From Paenibacillus cremeus (GTDB lineage: Bacteria; Bacillota; Bacilli; Paenibacillales; NBRC-103111): DNA of 64,000 nucleotides. The stretch spans positions 62,001 through 126,000 of the forward strand of contig NZ_VNJI01000004.1 in NCBI RefSeq assembly GCF_007786445.1, read 5' to 3'. Positions within the stretch are counted from its first letter, which is position 1. Every line of letters begins with the position of its first letter. The notes under the pieces are model-generated. The model ran no database searches, had not been told where the DNA came from, and was given only the letters and a program-made list of their open reading frames with translations. The translations under genes and the position numbers were made by a program. Shown in pieces: positions 36,616-44,346 of the stretch.

Positions 36616-36700
36616 ATTGCTGCACCGCGTACTTCTCTCTCATCGACTGCATCGAGATTTTCACCGTGTGATTTAGCGGCAGCCGGTCCTCTTTATCCAT
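36614..36700 (-). pseudogene. Short relic reading frame of unknown origin
   Basis: The frame reads MDKEDRLPLNHTVKISMQSM and ends REKYAVQQ with its stop in the base of the hairpin. It is 28 residues with no ribosome site. The upstream side is replaced by the terminator of the YdjO-like gene. It looks like the 3' end of a lost gene still attached to its terminator; the parent is not recognised. Confidence 0.3.
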
Positions 36701-36708
36701 CGTCCACT

Positions 36709-36738
36709 TAAAAAGCCCGCTCCATCGCGGAACGGGCT
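36709..36738 (-). terminator. Terminator of the YdjO-like gene
   Basis: On the minus strand AGCCCG pairs with CGGGCT, with CCGCG/GGAG inside, followed by TTTTTAA. It lies 20 bases after the stop. Confidence 0.75.
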
Positions 36739-36756
36739 CACCCAGCATTGTTAATT

Positions 36757-36987
36757 TCAGCGAATTTCCACGCCCTTTTTCAGTAATTTCAAGTTACCGT
36801 TTGAATTATCTATAATGGGCAGCACTCTTAAGGTGCTTTCCATCGTAGAATGACAGATGGGACAAGTCGGCGTATACTCAAATGCGAAATTATCCCGCAT
36901 CCAGCCCTTGCAGGCTTCTTTAGAACAAGACCATATCTTGGTTTGTTCCTGCGGTAAATCCTCCATCGATTTTTTACGATAATACAT
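36757..36987 (-). CDS. Cold-inducible YdjO-like zinc-ribbon protein
   Basis: This protein of 76 residues has two CxxC-like pairs: C20 and C25 in SCSKEACKGWMRDNFAF and the pair in PTCPICHSTM, suited to binding one zinc. Its pattern and length match the YdjO family, annotated as cold-inducible in Bacillus. Start ATG 36987 follows GGGAGG. It lies downstream of the cold-shock gene on the same strand, separated by a terminator that may be partly read through. Confidence 0.75.
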   Translation of the reverse strand: MYYRKKSMEDLPQEQTKIWSCSKEACKGWMRDNFAFEYTPTCPICHSTMESTLRVLPIIDNSNGNLKLLKKGVEIR

Positions 36988-37004
36988 GGACAGTCCCTCC
37001 CAAA

Positions 37005-37052
37005 TAAAAAAAGCAGCTGTCCTCAACTCAGCGAATTAAGGGCAGCTGCTTT
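37005..37052 (-). terminator. Terminator of the cold-shock gene
   Basis: AAAGCAGCTGTCC pairs with GGGCAGCTGCTTT (one mismatch) and the minus-strand side is followed by seven Ts. The hairpin also reads as a terminator on the other strand. Confidence 0.8.
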
Positions 37053-37061
37053 ATCTTTTTC

Positions 37062-37262
37062 TTACAACTTTACAACATTCTCAGCTTGCGGTCCGCGATT
37101 GCCTTGAACGATGTTAAATTCAACGCGTTGTCCTTCGTCAAGCGATTTGAAGCCGTCACCGACGATTGCACTGAAGTGTACGAATACATCGTTGCCACCT
37201 TCAACCTCGATGAAACCAAAACCCTTTTCTGCGTTAAACCATTTCACTGTACCTGTTTCCAT
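37062..37262 (-). CDS. Cold-shock protein, CspA family
   Basis: This single-stranded nucleic acid-binding protein of 66 residues has RNP1 (KGFGFIEV) and RNP2 (DVFVHFSAI) intact. It acts as an RNA chaperone in the cytosol. It has a long structured leader and its own sigma-A promoter, typical of cold-regulated csp genes. It is full-length and begins [18 protein letters not shown]. Confidence 0.95.
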   Translation of the reverse strand: METGTVKWFNAEKGFGFIEVEGGNDVFVHFSAIVGDGFKSLDEGQRVEFNIVQGNRGPQAENVVKL

Positions 37263-37314
37263 TTGAATACCCCCAAATTTTAATTAATATGCAATTTTAT
37301 TCTAAAAAATAAAA

Positions 37315-37371
37315 ATTCACACATTAATAAAGGTTCCATCGCACAAATGAACACCCTTTTAATATGTGAAT
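37315..37371 (-). promoter_or_regulatory. Structured 5' leader of the cold-shock mRNA
   Basis: Within a leader of about 130 bases the segments 37315-37333 and 37355-37371 (ATTCACA...AAGG and CCTTTTAATATGTGAAT) pair over about 15 bases. Structured leaders of csp mRNAs switch fold with temperature; that role is inferred here from position. Confidence 0.5.
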
Positions 37372-37400
37372 AACAAGGTCTCAGTTATATGATTAATAGT

Positions 37401-37429
37401 ATCTTAACACACTTGATCTCGAAAAACAA
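37401..37429 (-). promoter_or_regulatory. Sigma-A promoter of the cold-shock gene
   Basis: On the minus strand TTGTTT (37424-37429) and TAAGAT (37401-37406) are separated by 17 bases, predicting a transcript start near 37394. Confidence 0.55.
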
Positions 37430-37534
37430 TAGTCTATAACAGCCATGGCAATTTGCAAATACCTCAACTCGCTTCACTGAGTTTATTATAGTAAAATGAT
37501 GTCTCTGCTACATTAATGATTATGGGGTGTTTGA

Positions 37535-37849
37535 ATGTCGATTAATTTCACTAAAGCCATTGTCGATCAGCTACAACGAGAAATTGCTGACATAGAAAGC
37601 AAAAGCATGAATGTGAAGACCAAAAAAGAAAAAGCTCAATCCAAAATTAATCAATTGCAAAGAGACATCAAATTAAGTCAATCGCACAGCGATTTAAGCA
37701 GCAAAATGACCCGAATAAATAAATTAAACGAAGAAATCAAAAAGCTTGATCGTATTCAAGCTGATCTCTCTAAGCAGTTAGTTACGAAGAAAGCATCGCT
37801 AAAACAGCATCTAGCCAAAAAGTCCCTCCACGGGGAAACGAACGGTTAG
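37535..37849 (+). CDS. Small coiled-coil protein of unknown function
   Basis: This protein of 104 residues is almost wholly alpha-helical with heptad-like spacing of Leu/Ile and many Lys/Glu (IVDQLQREIADIESKS, KINQLQRDIKLSQS, KLNEEIKKLDRIQADLSKQL). No signal peptide or catalytic motif is seen. The GGGGTG ribosome site is well placed. It is divergent from the cold-shock gene. Its AT-rich composition differs from the following gene. It is not recognised as a known family. Confidence 0.7.
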   Translation: MSINFTKAIVDQLQREIADIESKSMNVKTKKEKAQSKINQLQRDIKLSQSHSDLSSKMTRINKLNEEIKKLDRIQADLSKQLVTKKASLKQHLAKKSLHGETNG

Positions 37850-37898
37850 TGGGGAGATTTTAGTCATGGATTTAACATTTTACATTGAACAGAAATAG

Positions 37899-37931
37899 CC
37901 CCTCATTGTAAAGTGAGCTTACAAGGAGGGG
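37899..37931 (+). promoter_or_regulatory. RNA hairpin enclosing the ribosome site of the HExxH gene
   Basis: CCCCTC-A-TTGTAA (37899-37911) pairs with TTACAA-G-GAGGGG (37919-37931): 12 pairs, one mismatch, 7-base loop. The 3' arm contains the whole AAGGAGGGG ribosome site, 5 bases from the ATG. It is too well placed to be an ordinary terminator and no T-run follows on the plus strand. Confidence 0.6.
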
Positions 37932-37936
37932 TTGGG

Positions 37937-38428
37937 ATGGTTCGAAAGCTAGTACGCGCCTATCAATGGAGGAAGCTGCGCCTTCGCGTTTGGGAGAAAC
38001 GACTGCTTAAGCAGCTGGAGCGGCTCTCTCTTCGGTATGCACCTGGCATACCGTGCACGCTTCGGGTTACGTCAGGGCCATTCTATGGCGGGGCGGTCAT
38101 TCTGGATCGAGCTCATCAGCGAGCGAAAATTTTCATTCATATTCCATCCGATCGCTATATGACAACCGATGAACGCCAAGTGCTGTCCCGCTATCCGATC
38201 CGGAAAACTGCGCTGCCCTATTTTATTCTGTTTCACGAATTTTTTCATCTGGCAGATACTTTAGAGCTTCTACTTCACAAGGACAGGGGCAGCAAGCTCC
38301 AAGCCTATCAACGCCAGCTAAAAGAAGCCGCTCAAACGTCCCCAAACTACCGCAGCCTTCAGGTGGAGCAGCTCGCGGATGATTTCGCCTATGAGCAGTA
38401 TTTACTGCAGTGCCGCAAGGCCGGTTAA
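37937..38428 (+). CDS. Putative zinc metallopeptidase-like protein (HExxH motif)
   Basis: This protein of 163 residues has a basic N-terminus (KLVRAYQWRKLRLRVWEKRLLKQL) and a zinc-site motif FHEFFHLAD around residue 102. A later QLADDFAYEQYLLQC resembles the third ligand region of ImmA/IrrE-type peptidases. No signal peptide is present. Family membership is not certain; a cytosolic protease or an inactive relative are both possible. Start ATG 37937 is fixed by AAGGAGGGG. The stop overlaps that of the convergent GMC gene by 4 bases. Confidence 0.65.
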   Translation: MVRKLVRAYQWRKLRLRVWEKRLLKQLERLSLRYAPGIPCTLRVTSGPFYGGAVILDRAHQRAKIFIHIPSDRYMTTDERQVLSRYPIRKTALPYFILFHEFFHLADTLELLLHKDRGSKLQAYQRQLKEAAQTSPNYRSLQVEQLADDFAYEQYLLQCRKAG

Positions 38429-40017
38429 ACCGAAGCCGCCGTCGCCCATTCCAATTTCTTAGCCTTTTCTTTAATATAATCCGCCGTCCGGAGCGCCAGC
38501 GACATGACCGTATTCGTAGGATTTCCGGCACCCGATGTGACAAAAATACTCGCATCGCAAATAAACAGGTTGGGGATGTCGTGCGTTTGACCATACGAAT
38601 TCACGACCGAGGTTTCCGGATCCTTCCCCATCCGACAGCCACCCATCATATGAGCGGTATCTGGGATGACGAATTCGACCTCGCCTCCCGCCGCCTCCAG
38701 GATGGAGCTCATGGTGCCCACCGCATGATCGATGAGCTTCCGGTCGTTATCGCCGTAGCTGAACGATACTTTGGCCCGCGGCAGCCCGTACTCGTCCTTT
38801 TCGTCAGATAGCGTGACCCGGTTCGCCTCACTTGGCAATACCTCTCCGACCAAGGTGATTCTCCCATAGTAATTGTAATCCAGCATAGCCTCCCGGAATC
38901 GGTCCCCCCAGATCGGTCCGCCTTGCGCCTTGGACAGGCCGCTGCCAAAGCCCACCGGTCTGGCTCCATGCGCATGCAGCGTGTACCCGCGGACAAAATC
39001 GTGATTCGGATTGGTCCGATAAAAATCCTGCGTCGTCGCCAGTACGGGGGTCCCTTTGTACAGCCGGATTTCCTCTTTGAATTTGGCATAGACGTCCTGG
39101 CTGCTGTGCACCATAATCGATTTGCCGACCATGCCGCTGCGGTTGGCCAGCCCGTTCGAAAACTGAGCGTTCGCAGAATTGAGCAGCAGCCTCGGCGTTT
39201 CCACGACAAAAGCTGATAAAATGACCAGCTTCGCTTTTTGCTCATACGTGATTCCATCGTGGACGAACGTGACTCCCTTGGCCCGGCCGTCTTTGCCCAT
39301 CAGCACCTGCGTCACCATACAGTCGGCCAGCACTTCGGCTCCGGCTTGGATCGCTTTGGGGATATGCACGATCAAGGTGCTGAATTTCGCGTCCGGCATG
39401 CAGCCTTGATTGCAAAATCCCCGGTTAATGCACGGTGGACGTCCCTCGAACGGCGCGGACAGAATCGCAAGCGGAGCTACGGACGAACGAATCCCCAGCT
39501 TTTCGCAGCCATTCATAAACATGTAGGCGTTCGGGCTAAGCGGCTCCCGCTCGGGATAGGGATAAGGCCCATGATAATTTCCCCAAGGAAAATGCTTCGG
39601 ACCGGAGACGGCAATTTCTTTCTCGATTCGAGAATAGTAGGGCTCCAAATCCGTGTAGTCGATAGGCCAATCGTCTCCTACGCCATCCATCGATTTCGCT
39701 TTGAAATCCGCTTGGTGGAAGCGCAGGAACACGGCTGTAAAATGGACCGTCCCCCCTCCAATCCCCCGTCCGGAATTATTGTGCCCCATCTCCAATGGAT
39801 CGCTGCCGTCTACAATCCGCGTATCCTGCCAGCCCAGATTTTTCATGGACAGCTCGTCGCTGGCGAAATCCTTCTGCGGATCGCGGAACGGTCCGGCCTC
39901 CAACACGACCACACTCATCCCGGCTTCGCTTAATTCCTTGGCCAGCACACCGCCTGCAGCCCCTGCACCTACGATCACGACATCCACTTCTTCGTCTGCG
40001 TATTTGCGTTGTATCAT
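38425..40017 (-). CDS. GMC-family dehydrogenase, gluconate 2-dehydrogenase-like FAD subunit
   Basis: This flavoprotein of about 530 residues has the FAD motif VVIVGAGAAGGVLAKEL near the N-terminus and HMMGGCRMG plus DASIFVTSGAGNPTNT at the C-terminus. It resembles the large subunit of gluconate 2-dehydrogenase and glucoside 3-dehydrogenase and oxidises a sugar hydroxyl, passing electrons to the membrane. ATG 40017 overlaps the stop of the subunit-3 gene (ATGA), so a longer upstream start is rejected. It is the last gene of a three-gene operon. Confidence 0.9.
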   Translation of the reverse strand: MIQRKYADEEVDVVIVGAGAAGGVLAKELSEAGMSVVVLEAGPFRDPQKDFASDELSMKNLGWQDTRIVDGSDPLEMGHNNSGRGIGGGTVHFTAVFLRFHQADFKAKSMDGVGDDWPIDYTDLEPYYSRIEKEIAVSGPKHFPWGNYHGPYPYPEREPLSPNAYMFMNGCEKLGIRSSVAPLAILSAPFEGRPPCINRGFCNQGCMPDAKFSTLIVHIPKAIQAGAEVLADCMVTQVLMGKDGRAKGVTFVHDGITYEQKAKLVILSAFVVETPRLLLNSANAQFSNGLANRSGMVGKSIMVHSSQDVYAKFKEEIRLYKGTPVLATTQDFYRTNPNHDFVRGYTLHAHGARPVGFGSGLSKAQGGPIWGDRFREAMLDYNYYGRITLVGEVLPSEANRVTLSDEKDEYGLPRAKVSFSYGDNDRKLIDHAVGTMSSILEAAGGEVEFVIPDTAHMMGGCRMGKDPETSVVNSYGQTHDIPNLFICDASIFVTSGAGNPTNTVMSLALRTADYIKEKAKKLEWATAASV

Positions 40018-40610
40018 CGTTCCCGCTGCGCCTCCCATGGATCCAGCTGACCTAGCTCCGTACGTACATAGCCTCGCGGATAGGCGGGACCGCCGTATCC
40101 GATCTCGGACCATATTTTCGGATGCGAGCAATACGATTCCACGGTTAAGCTCATCAGCTTTTTAAAAAAGTCTTGTTGGGGAATCGGGCCCCATATGTGC
40201 CGAGGCTCGGCCTTCGCATCGCTAATCTGCTGTAAATATTGCTGTTGCTCGCCCTGTTCCAGCTTTAGAAAAGAGGAGGCCGACTGGATATGAGAGCCCT
40301 GTTCCATCGCGGCCAGCCCTGATCTTACTAGCTCTGGGGCCTGAGGGACGCCGACTTTTCTCTGGCTCTCCCCCGGCGATTGATGCAACGTTTGATCGAT
40401 GTGATCGACAATGAAGTCCAATACCTCCGGCCTTTCATCGTCGACGAGAAGCGAACAGACCCGTCTCAAAAGCTCCGTTTCAGCAGGGGTCAGAAACTTG
40501 AAGCTATTCTTCATTTCCAGCCGGGAGGTGACGATGGATTGGGTGTGATCATCCCACTCGTCCTGTTCGTTCATCACATTGAAGGAGGGATAATGGGTTT
40601 CTTTTGGCAT
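40014..40610 (-). CDS. Gluconate 2-dehydrogenase subunit 3-family protein
   Basis: This small helical partner of 198 residues (KFLTPAETELLRRVCSLLVDDERPEVLDFIVDHIDQTL) matches the subunit-3 family that binds the GMC large subunit and guides its folding or export. No Tat or Sec signal is visible here, unlike many relatives, so the complex may be cytosolic or held by the neighbouring membrane protein. It overlaps the GMC gene by 4 bases. Confidence 0.85.
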   Translation of the reverse strand: MPKETHYPSFNVMNEQDEWDDHTQSIVTSRLEMKNSFKFLTPAETELLRRVCSLLVDDERPEVLDFIVDHIDQTLHQSPGESQRKVGVPQAPELVRSGLAAMEQGSHIQSASSFLKLEQGEQQQYLQQISDAKAEPRHIWGPIPQQDFFKKLMSLTVESYCSHPKIWSEIGYGGPAYPRGYVRTELGQLDPWEAQRER

Positions 40611-40614
40611 ACGA

Positions 40615-41013
40615 TCACCACACCTTCCAGTAAATCGCTATCAAGCCAAGTGCACTGAGAGCCGAGAACATTAACGGAAGCGTGACAGGAGGACCAATGA
40701 GAAAGTTTCGCAGCGCCCAGCCGCCAACCCGAATCCCCACGCCGCGAAAATGGAAGTAAAAGCCGATCAAACCGTCAACCACGCCGAGCCACATCAACAC
40801 CATAAACAAGGTGCGCAGCCAAGGCGCGTTATTCCACGTTAAAATCAAGCCTACCAGCAGGAACACGGGAGCTGAAATGACGGGTACCCACATCGCTTTC
40901 GAGATAAAATTTTGCCGGTAATGAAACATAGCCACTTGAATGCCGATCATGAGAAAAGCCACGCTGACAAACAAGATGAGCATTCGATCGATGGACCACA
41001 TAGCCCAGTTCAT
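40615..41013 (-). CDS. Four-helix membrane protein of the GMC dehydrogenase operon
   Basis: This protein of 132 residues has four hydrophobic segments (MLILFVSVAFLMIGIQVAMF, VPVISAPVFLLVGLIL, LFMVLMWLGVVDGLIGFYF, LPLMFSALSALGLIAIYW). Start ATG 41013 follows AGAGG. It directly precedes the subunit-3 and GMC genes, so a role as membrane anchor or electron acceptor for the dehydrogenase is inferred. No heme-binding CxxCH is present. Confidence 0.75.
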   Translation of the reverse strand: MNWAMWSIDRMLILFVSVAFLMIGIQVAMFHYRQNFISKAMWVPVISAPVFLLVGLILTWNNAPWLRTLFMVLMWLGVVDGLIGFYFHFRGVGIRVGGWALRNFLIGPPVTLPLMFSALSALGLIAIYWKVW

Positions 41014-41159
41014 AAGGGACGGACCTCTTTTCCACATGCAGTATAGTCGTTTCAAATTATTTCTCCGTCAGCCCGAAAATATTCCAGAATATCCATCCTC
41101 AGTAATAAACCGAAACCAGGATTGACATACTACGTGGAAAAGAAACTAGGAGTGCCAAG

Positions 41160-42803
41160 ATGTTACAAAAGAACATCGCTTCGCCCCCTCCCTGCTGCAC
41201 TGTGGCGGAACTCATTTTGGAGCAGCTTCGCCTACTGGGTGTGGAACGAATTTATGGTGTCGTCGGGGATGCGGTCTTTGGATTGCTGGATGCGATTGCG
41301 AAGCAAGAAAGGATATCCTTCATAGCGGTAAAACATGAATCCGTGGCGGCTTTGATGGCCTCTGCAGAGGCGAAGCTTACCGGTCGGCTTGGGGTTTGCA
41401 TCGCTCAGATGGGGCCGGGATTAGCCAATCTCATCAACGGCTTGGGGGACGCCTACCTGGATCAAGCCCCGGTGCTCGCGATCACCGGACAAGCACCGCT
41501 GAATAAAATCGGCAGCTTTTATAAGCAATATATCGATCAACAGCAATTGCTCCAGGCGCTATCTTCCTACAGTCAGCTGATCGTGCATCCGGACGCAGCG
41601 GTCAACGCCCTGAAGCAGGCCGTATGCACTTCCCTTGTACAGCGCACGGTATCGCACTTGTCCATCCCAACCGATTTATTTGCGATGCCCACCGCTGCAC
41701 GTCCATTTGAGCCGCCTCAGCGATCCGTTCAAACTCCCAGCACGGAGCAGCTGCAAGCCGTTCTGCAGGTCTTAGCTTCTGCGAAGCAGCCAATGATTCT
41801 TGTCGGCAAGGAAGCCCGATCGGCGCGTGAATCGATCCCGACCTTGGCCGAGCGATGGGGCGGCGGGATTGCTATTAGCTATGGTGCAGCAGGCGTCATT
41901 CCTGATACGAACCCTTGGATGGTGGGAGGGCTTAGTGAGGGCGGAAACCCTTTCTTGAGTGAATTGTTTCAAAAAGCGGATGTGGTGCTCGCAGTGGAAA
42001 CGTCTTGGTGGCCGGCAAGCGATGTTCCGCGTTCCGCTCGTGTCATTCAGCTTGCCAAGCATCAGGCACACCTCGGACATGGAGTTCCTGCGGACATTGA
42101 GGTTGTCGGCGATCCGGCGAGCCTCATTCCCCGGCTGATCGAGGGACTTGGGTCACATCATGTACCCAACCAAGCTTGGCTGAAACAGGTGCAGCAATGC
42201 AAACAGGCGTGGTCGGTGCAAAACGACGTGGAGCGAAATCACTCGTCCTCACCCCTGCACCCCGCGAGCGTTATTCAGTTGATCGAGCAGCAGATCGACG
42301 AGGATGCCATTGTTGCCTTAGATGAAGGGGATGTCACCCTTTGGTTTTTGAGGAATTTTCGGGCGGCGGGTCAAACGATGCTGCTCTCCGAGCGGTGGAG
42401 AACGATGGGATTCGGTCTGCCTGCGGCTCTGGTCGCCCAATTATGCTCACCGAACCAGCAGGTCATTTGTATTACCGGCGACGGCGGCTTAGGGATGGTT
42501 CTGGCCGACTTGCTGACCGCCAAGCGCTATAAGCTGCCGATCACGGTGATTGTGTTTAATAACGGTACGCTTCAAATGGAGAGGGACAAAATGTTCATGA
42601 AGGGGCTGCAGCCTGAGGGGACGGAGCTGACCAATCCCGATTTCGCGAAGGTTGCGGAAGCTTGCGGGTGGACAGCCTTTACTATTAGCAGTGCCCAGCA
42701 ATTAAGCGAAGCCTTACAGCAATCGCGGTCCAGCCGTGAGCCGGTGCTGCTGGATGTGTCTGTAGCCCGGATTCCACACCCGGATTTTAAACCATCGCCA
42801 TAA
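41160..42803 (+). CDS. Thiamine-diphosphate enzyme, pyruvate oxidase-like
   Basis: This protein of 547 residues has the three domains of the acetolactate synthase/pyruvate oxidase family. The catalytic glutamate is in VKHESVAALMASAEAK, and the ThDP motif is GDGGLGMVLADLL...VIVFNN near residue 440-468. The middle FAD-type domain is at about 195-330. It probably decarboxylates pyruvate or another 2-oxo acid. The overall pattern recalls Bacillus YdaP. It starts at ATG 41160 after AGGAG and is followed by the SDR gene 20 bases later. Confidence 0.87.
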   Translation: MLQKNIASPPPCCTVAELILEQLRLLGVERIYGVVGDAVFGLLDAIAKQERISFIAVKHESVAALMASAEAKLTGRLGVCIAQMGPGLANLINGLGDAYLDQAPVLAITGQAPLNKIGSFYKQYIDQQQLLQALSSYSQLIVHPDAAVNALKQAVCTSLVQRTVSHLSIPTDLFAMPTAARPFEPPQRSVQTPSTEQLQAVLQVLASAKQPMILVGKEARSARESIPTLAERWGGGIAISYGAAGVIPDTNPWMVGGLSEGGNPFLSELFQKADVVLAVETSWWPASDVPRSARVIQLAKHQAHLGHGVPADIEVVGDPASLIPRLIEGLGSHHVPNQAWLKQVQQCKQAWSVQNDVERNHSSSPLHPASVIQLIEQQIDEDAIVALDEGDVTLWFLRNFRAAGQTMLLSERWRTMGFGLPAALVAQLCSPNQQVICITGDGGLGMVLADLLTAKRYKLPITVIVFNNGTLQMERDKMFMKGLQPEGTELTNPDFAKVAEACGWTAFTISSAQQLSEALQQSRSSREPVLLDVSVARIPHPDFKPSP

Positions 42804-42823
42804 ACGGAAAAGGAGAACCCCTC

Positions 42824-43726
42824 ATGTCAGCCACAACAACGCAGCAGCCAAGTGTAACGCCAGCTTTAATGCCTCCGGTTCCACCGTACCCTTCTCAGCA
42901 TCAGGATCGGCAGCCGGGCATCGAATCGCTGATGAATCCGCTCCCTTTATTCGATAATCCGAACTATAAAGCCAGCGGGAGACTGAAGGATAAAGTGGCC
43001 ATCATTACCGGGGGAGATAGCGGCCAAGGGAGGGCCATTGCCATCGCTTATGCGAAGGAGGGCGCGGATGTCGCGATCGTCTATTTGAATGAGCATACCG
43101 ATGCGGAGGAAACGAAGCAGCTGGTGGAGCAAAAAGGCCGCCGGTGTCTGTCGATCGCAGGAGATATCGGAACCGAGGCCTTTTGCCGGCAGGTCGTGGA
43201 GCAAACGATGAGGACGTTCGGTAAACTGGATATTCTGGTTAACAATGCCGCAGAGCAGCATGTTCAGCACAGCTTGAGTGACATCACGTCGGAGCAAATG
43301 GAAAAAACGTTCCGGACGAATTTTTTCTCCATCTTCTATTTGACTAAAGCCGCTTTGCCGCATATGCAGACCGGCAGCACCATAATTAATGCGGCATCGC
43401 TGACCGCCTACGAAGGCAACGAGCAATTGATCGACTATTCTGCGACCAAAGGAGCTATCGTAGCCTTCACGCGGTCCTTGTCCAAGTCGCTGGCCGGCCA
43501 AGGCATTCGGGTCAATGGCGTCGTCCCGGGGACGATCTGGACCCCGCTCATTCCCGCTTCCTTCCCCGCGGATCAAGTAGCGCAATGGGGGGCCAAAACA
43601 CCGATGAAACGTGCAGGGCAGCCCTACGAGATTGCACCTGCTTACGTTTATTTAGCCTCGGATGACTCTTCTTATGTATCCGGACAATTCATCCATATCA
43701 CCGGCGGTGTGGTCACGAATGGCTAG
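42824..43726 (+). CDS. SDR-family oxidoreductase
   Basis: This classical short-chain dehydrogenase of 300 residues has an extra N-terminal Pro/Gln-rich tail of about 55 residues, as in the YhdF/YhxD general-stress group. The cofactor motif TGGDSGQGR replaces the usual TGGDSGIGR. NNAAEQ and the catalytic YSATK with upstream serine are intact. The substrate is unknown. It is cotranscribed with the ThDP enzyme, suggesting coupling between a decarboxylation and a carbonyl reduction. Confidence 0.88.
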   Translation: MSATTTQQPSVTPALMPPVPPYPSQHQDRQPGIESLMNPLPLFDNPNYKASGRLKDKVAIITGGDSGQGRAIAIAYAKEGADVAIVYLNEHTDAEETKQLVEQKGRRCLSIAGDIGTEAFCRQVVEQTMRTFGKLDILVNNAAEQHVQHSLSDITSEQMEKTFRTNFFSIFYLTKAALPHMQTGSTIINAASLTAYEGNEQLIDYSATKGAIVAFTRSLSKSLAGQGIRVNGVVPGTIWTPLIPASFPADQVAQWGAKTPMKRAGQPYEIAPAYVYLASDDSSYVSGQFIHITGGVVTNG

Positions 43727-43728
43727 GA

Positions 43729-44343
43729 TTAGGATTGGTAGGCGCCTGCCAAATATCCGGCGATATAAGCGGCCTGCAAGCCTCGAACTTCCTCCGTAAA
43801 ATGCACATGGTCGCAATATGCGGCTTCACCGAACACCCGAGTGAACGAGTAGAGATCCACCATGGGAATACCATGTGCAGACATGATTTCGTCCGCTGCC
43901 GAGTTATAGGCTACGACATCCTCGTGAAACCGGTGAAACGACCTGTTTTTGCTGTTATGGATCGCCTCTACCGCATCGGTCGTGCGGATCCAGTGGATGG
44001 CTTGTGCCATTTCCCGGGCAATACGCACGATCTCTGCAAGATGGTCCCGATACTTCGGCAGTGGGATTTGCTTTTCACCTGTGACCGGATTCGTCTTCAT
44101 ATCGTGCAGTCCGCAGTTGACCATCAGCAGGTCATACTTAACTCCTTTATCGCGTTCCGATTTCAAGTAGTCCAGAACCATTCCGCTATCGCCGCCATTG
44201 GCTCCGACCGGATTGTCCAAATCGGCCAACGCCTGCGCTTCTCCCCGCTTGCGGTCATAGTGGAATCGGTTTTCCACCAGCTTTTTCAAGTAGGGTCCAT
44301 ATTGAATCGAGATACTATCGCCTACAATAAAAAGACTTCTCAT
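43729..44343 (-). CDS. SGNH/GDSL-family hydrolase
   Basis: This cytoplasmic esterase-like protein of 204 residues has block I VGDSIS, a block III-type VNCGLHDMK and the catalytic DHVHF pair near the C-terminus. It may remove acyl groups from carbohydrate. It is last in a unit with the U32-like gene, which ends 3 bases upstream. The AGAGGAAGG ribosome site is good. Confidence 0.85.
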   Translation of the reverse strand: MRSLFIVGDSISIQYGPYLKKLVENRFHYDRKRGEAQALADLDNPVGANGGDSGMVLDYLKSERDKGVKYDLLMVNCGLHDMKTNPVTGEKQIPLPKYRDHLAEIVRIAREMAQAIHWIRTTDAVEAIHNSKNRSFHRFHEDVVAYNSAADEIMSAHGIPMVDLYSFTRVFGEAAYCDHVHFTEEVRGLQAAYIAGYLAGAYQS

Positions 44344-44346
44344 GCT

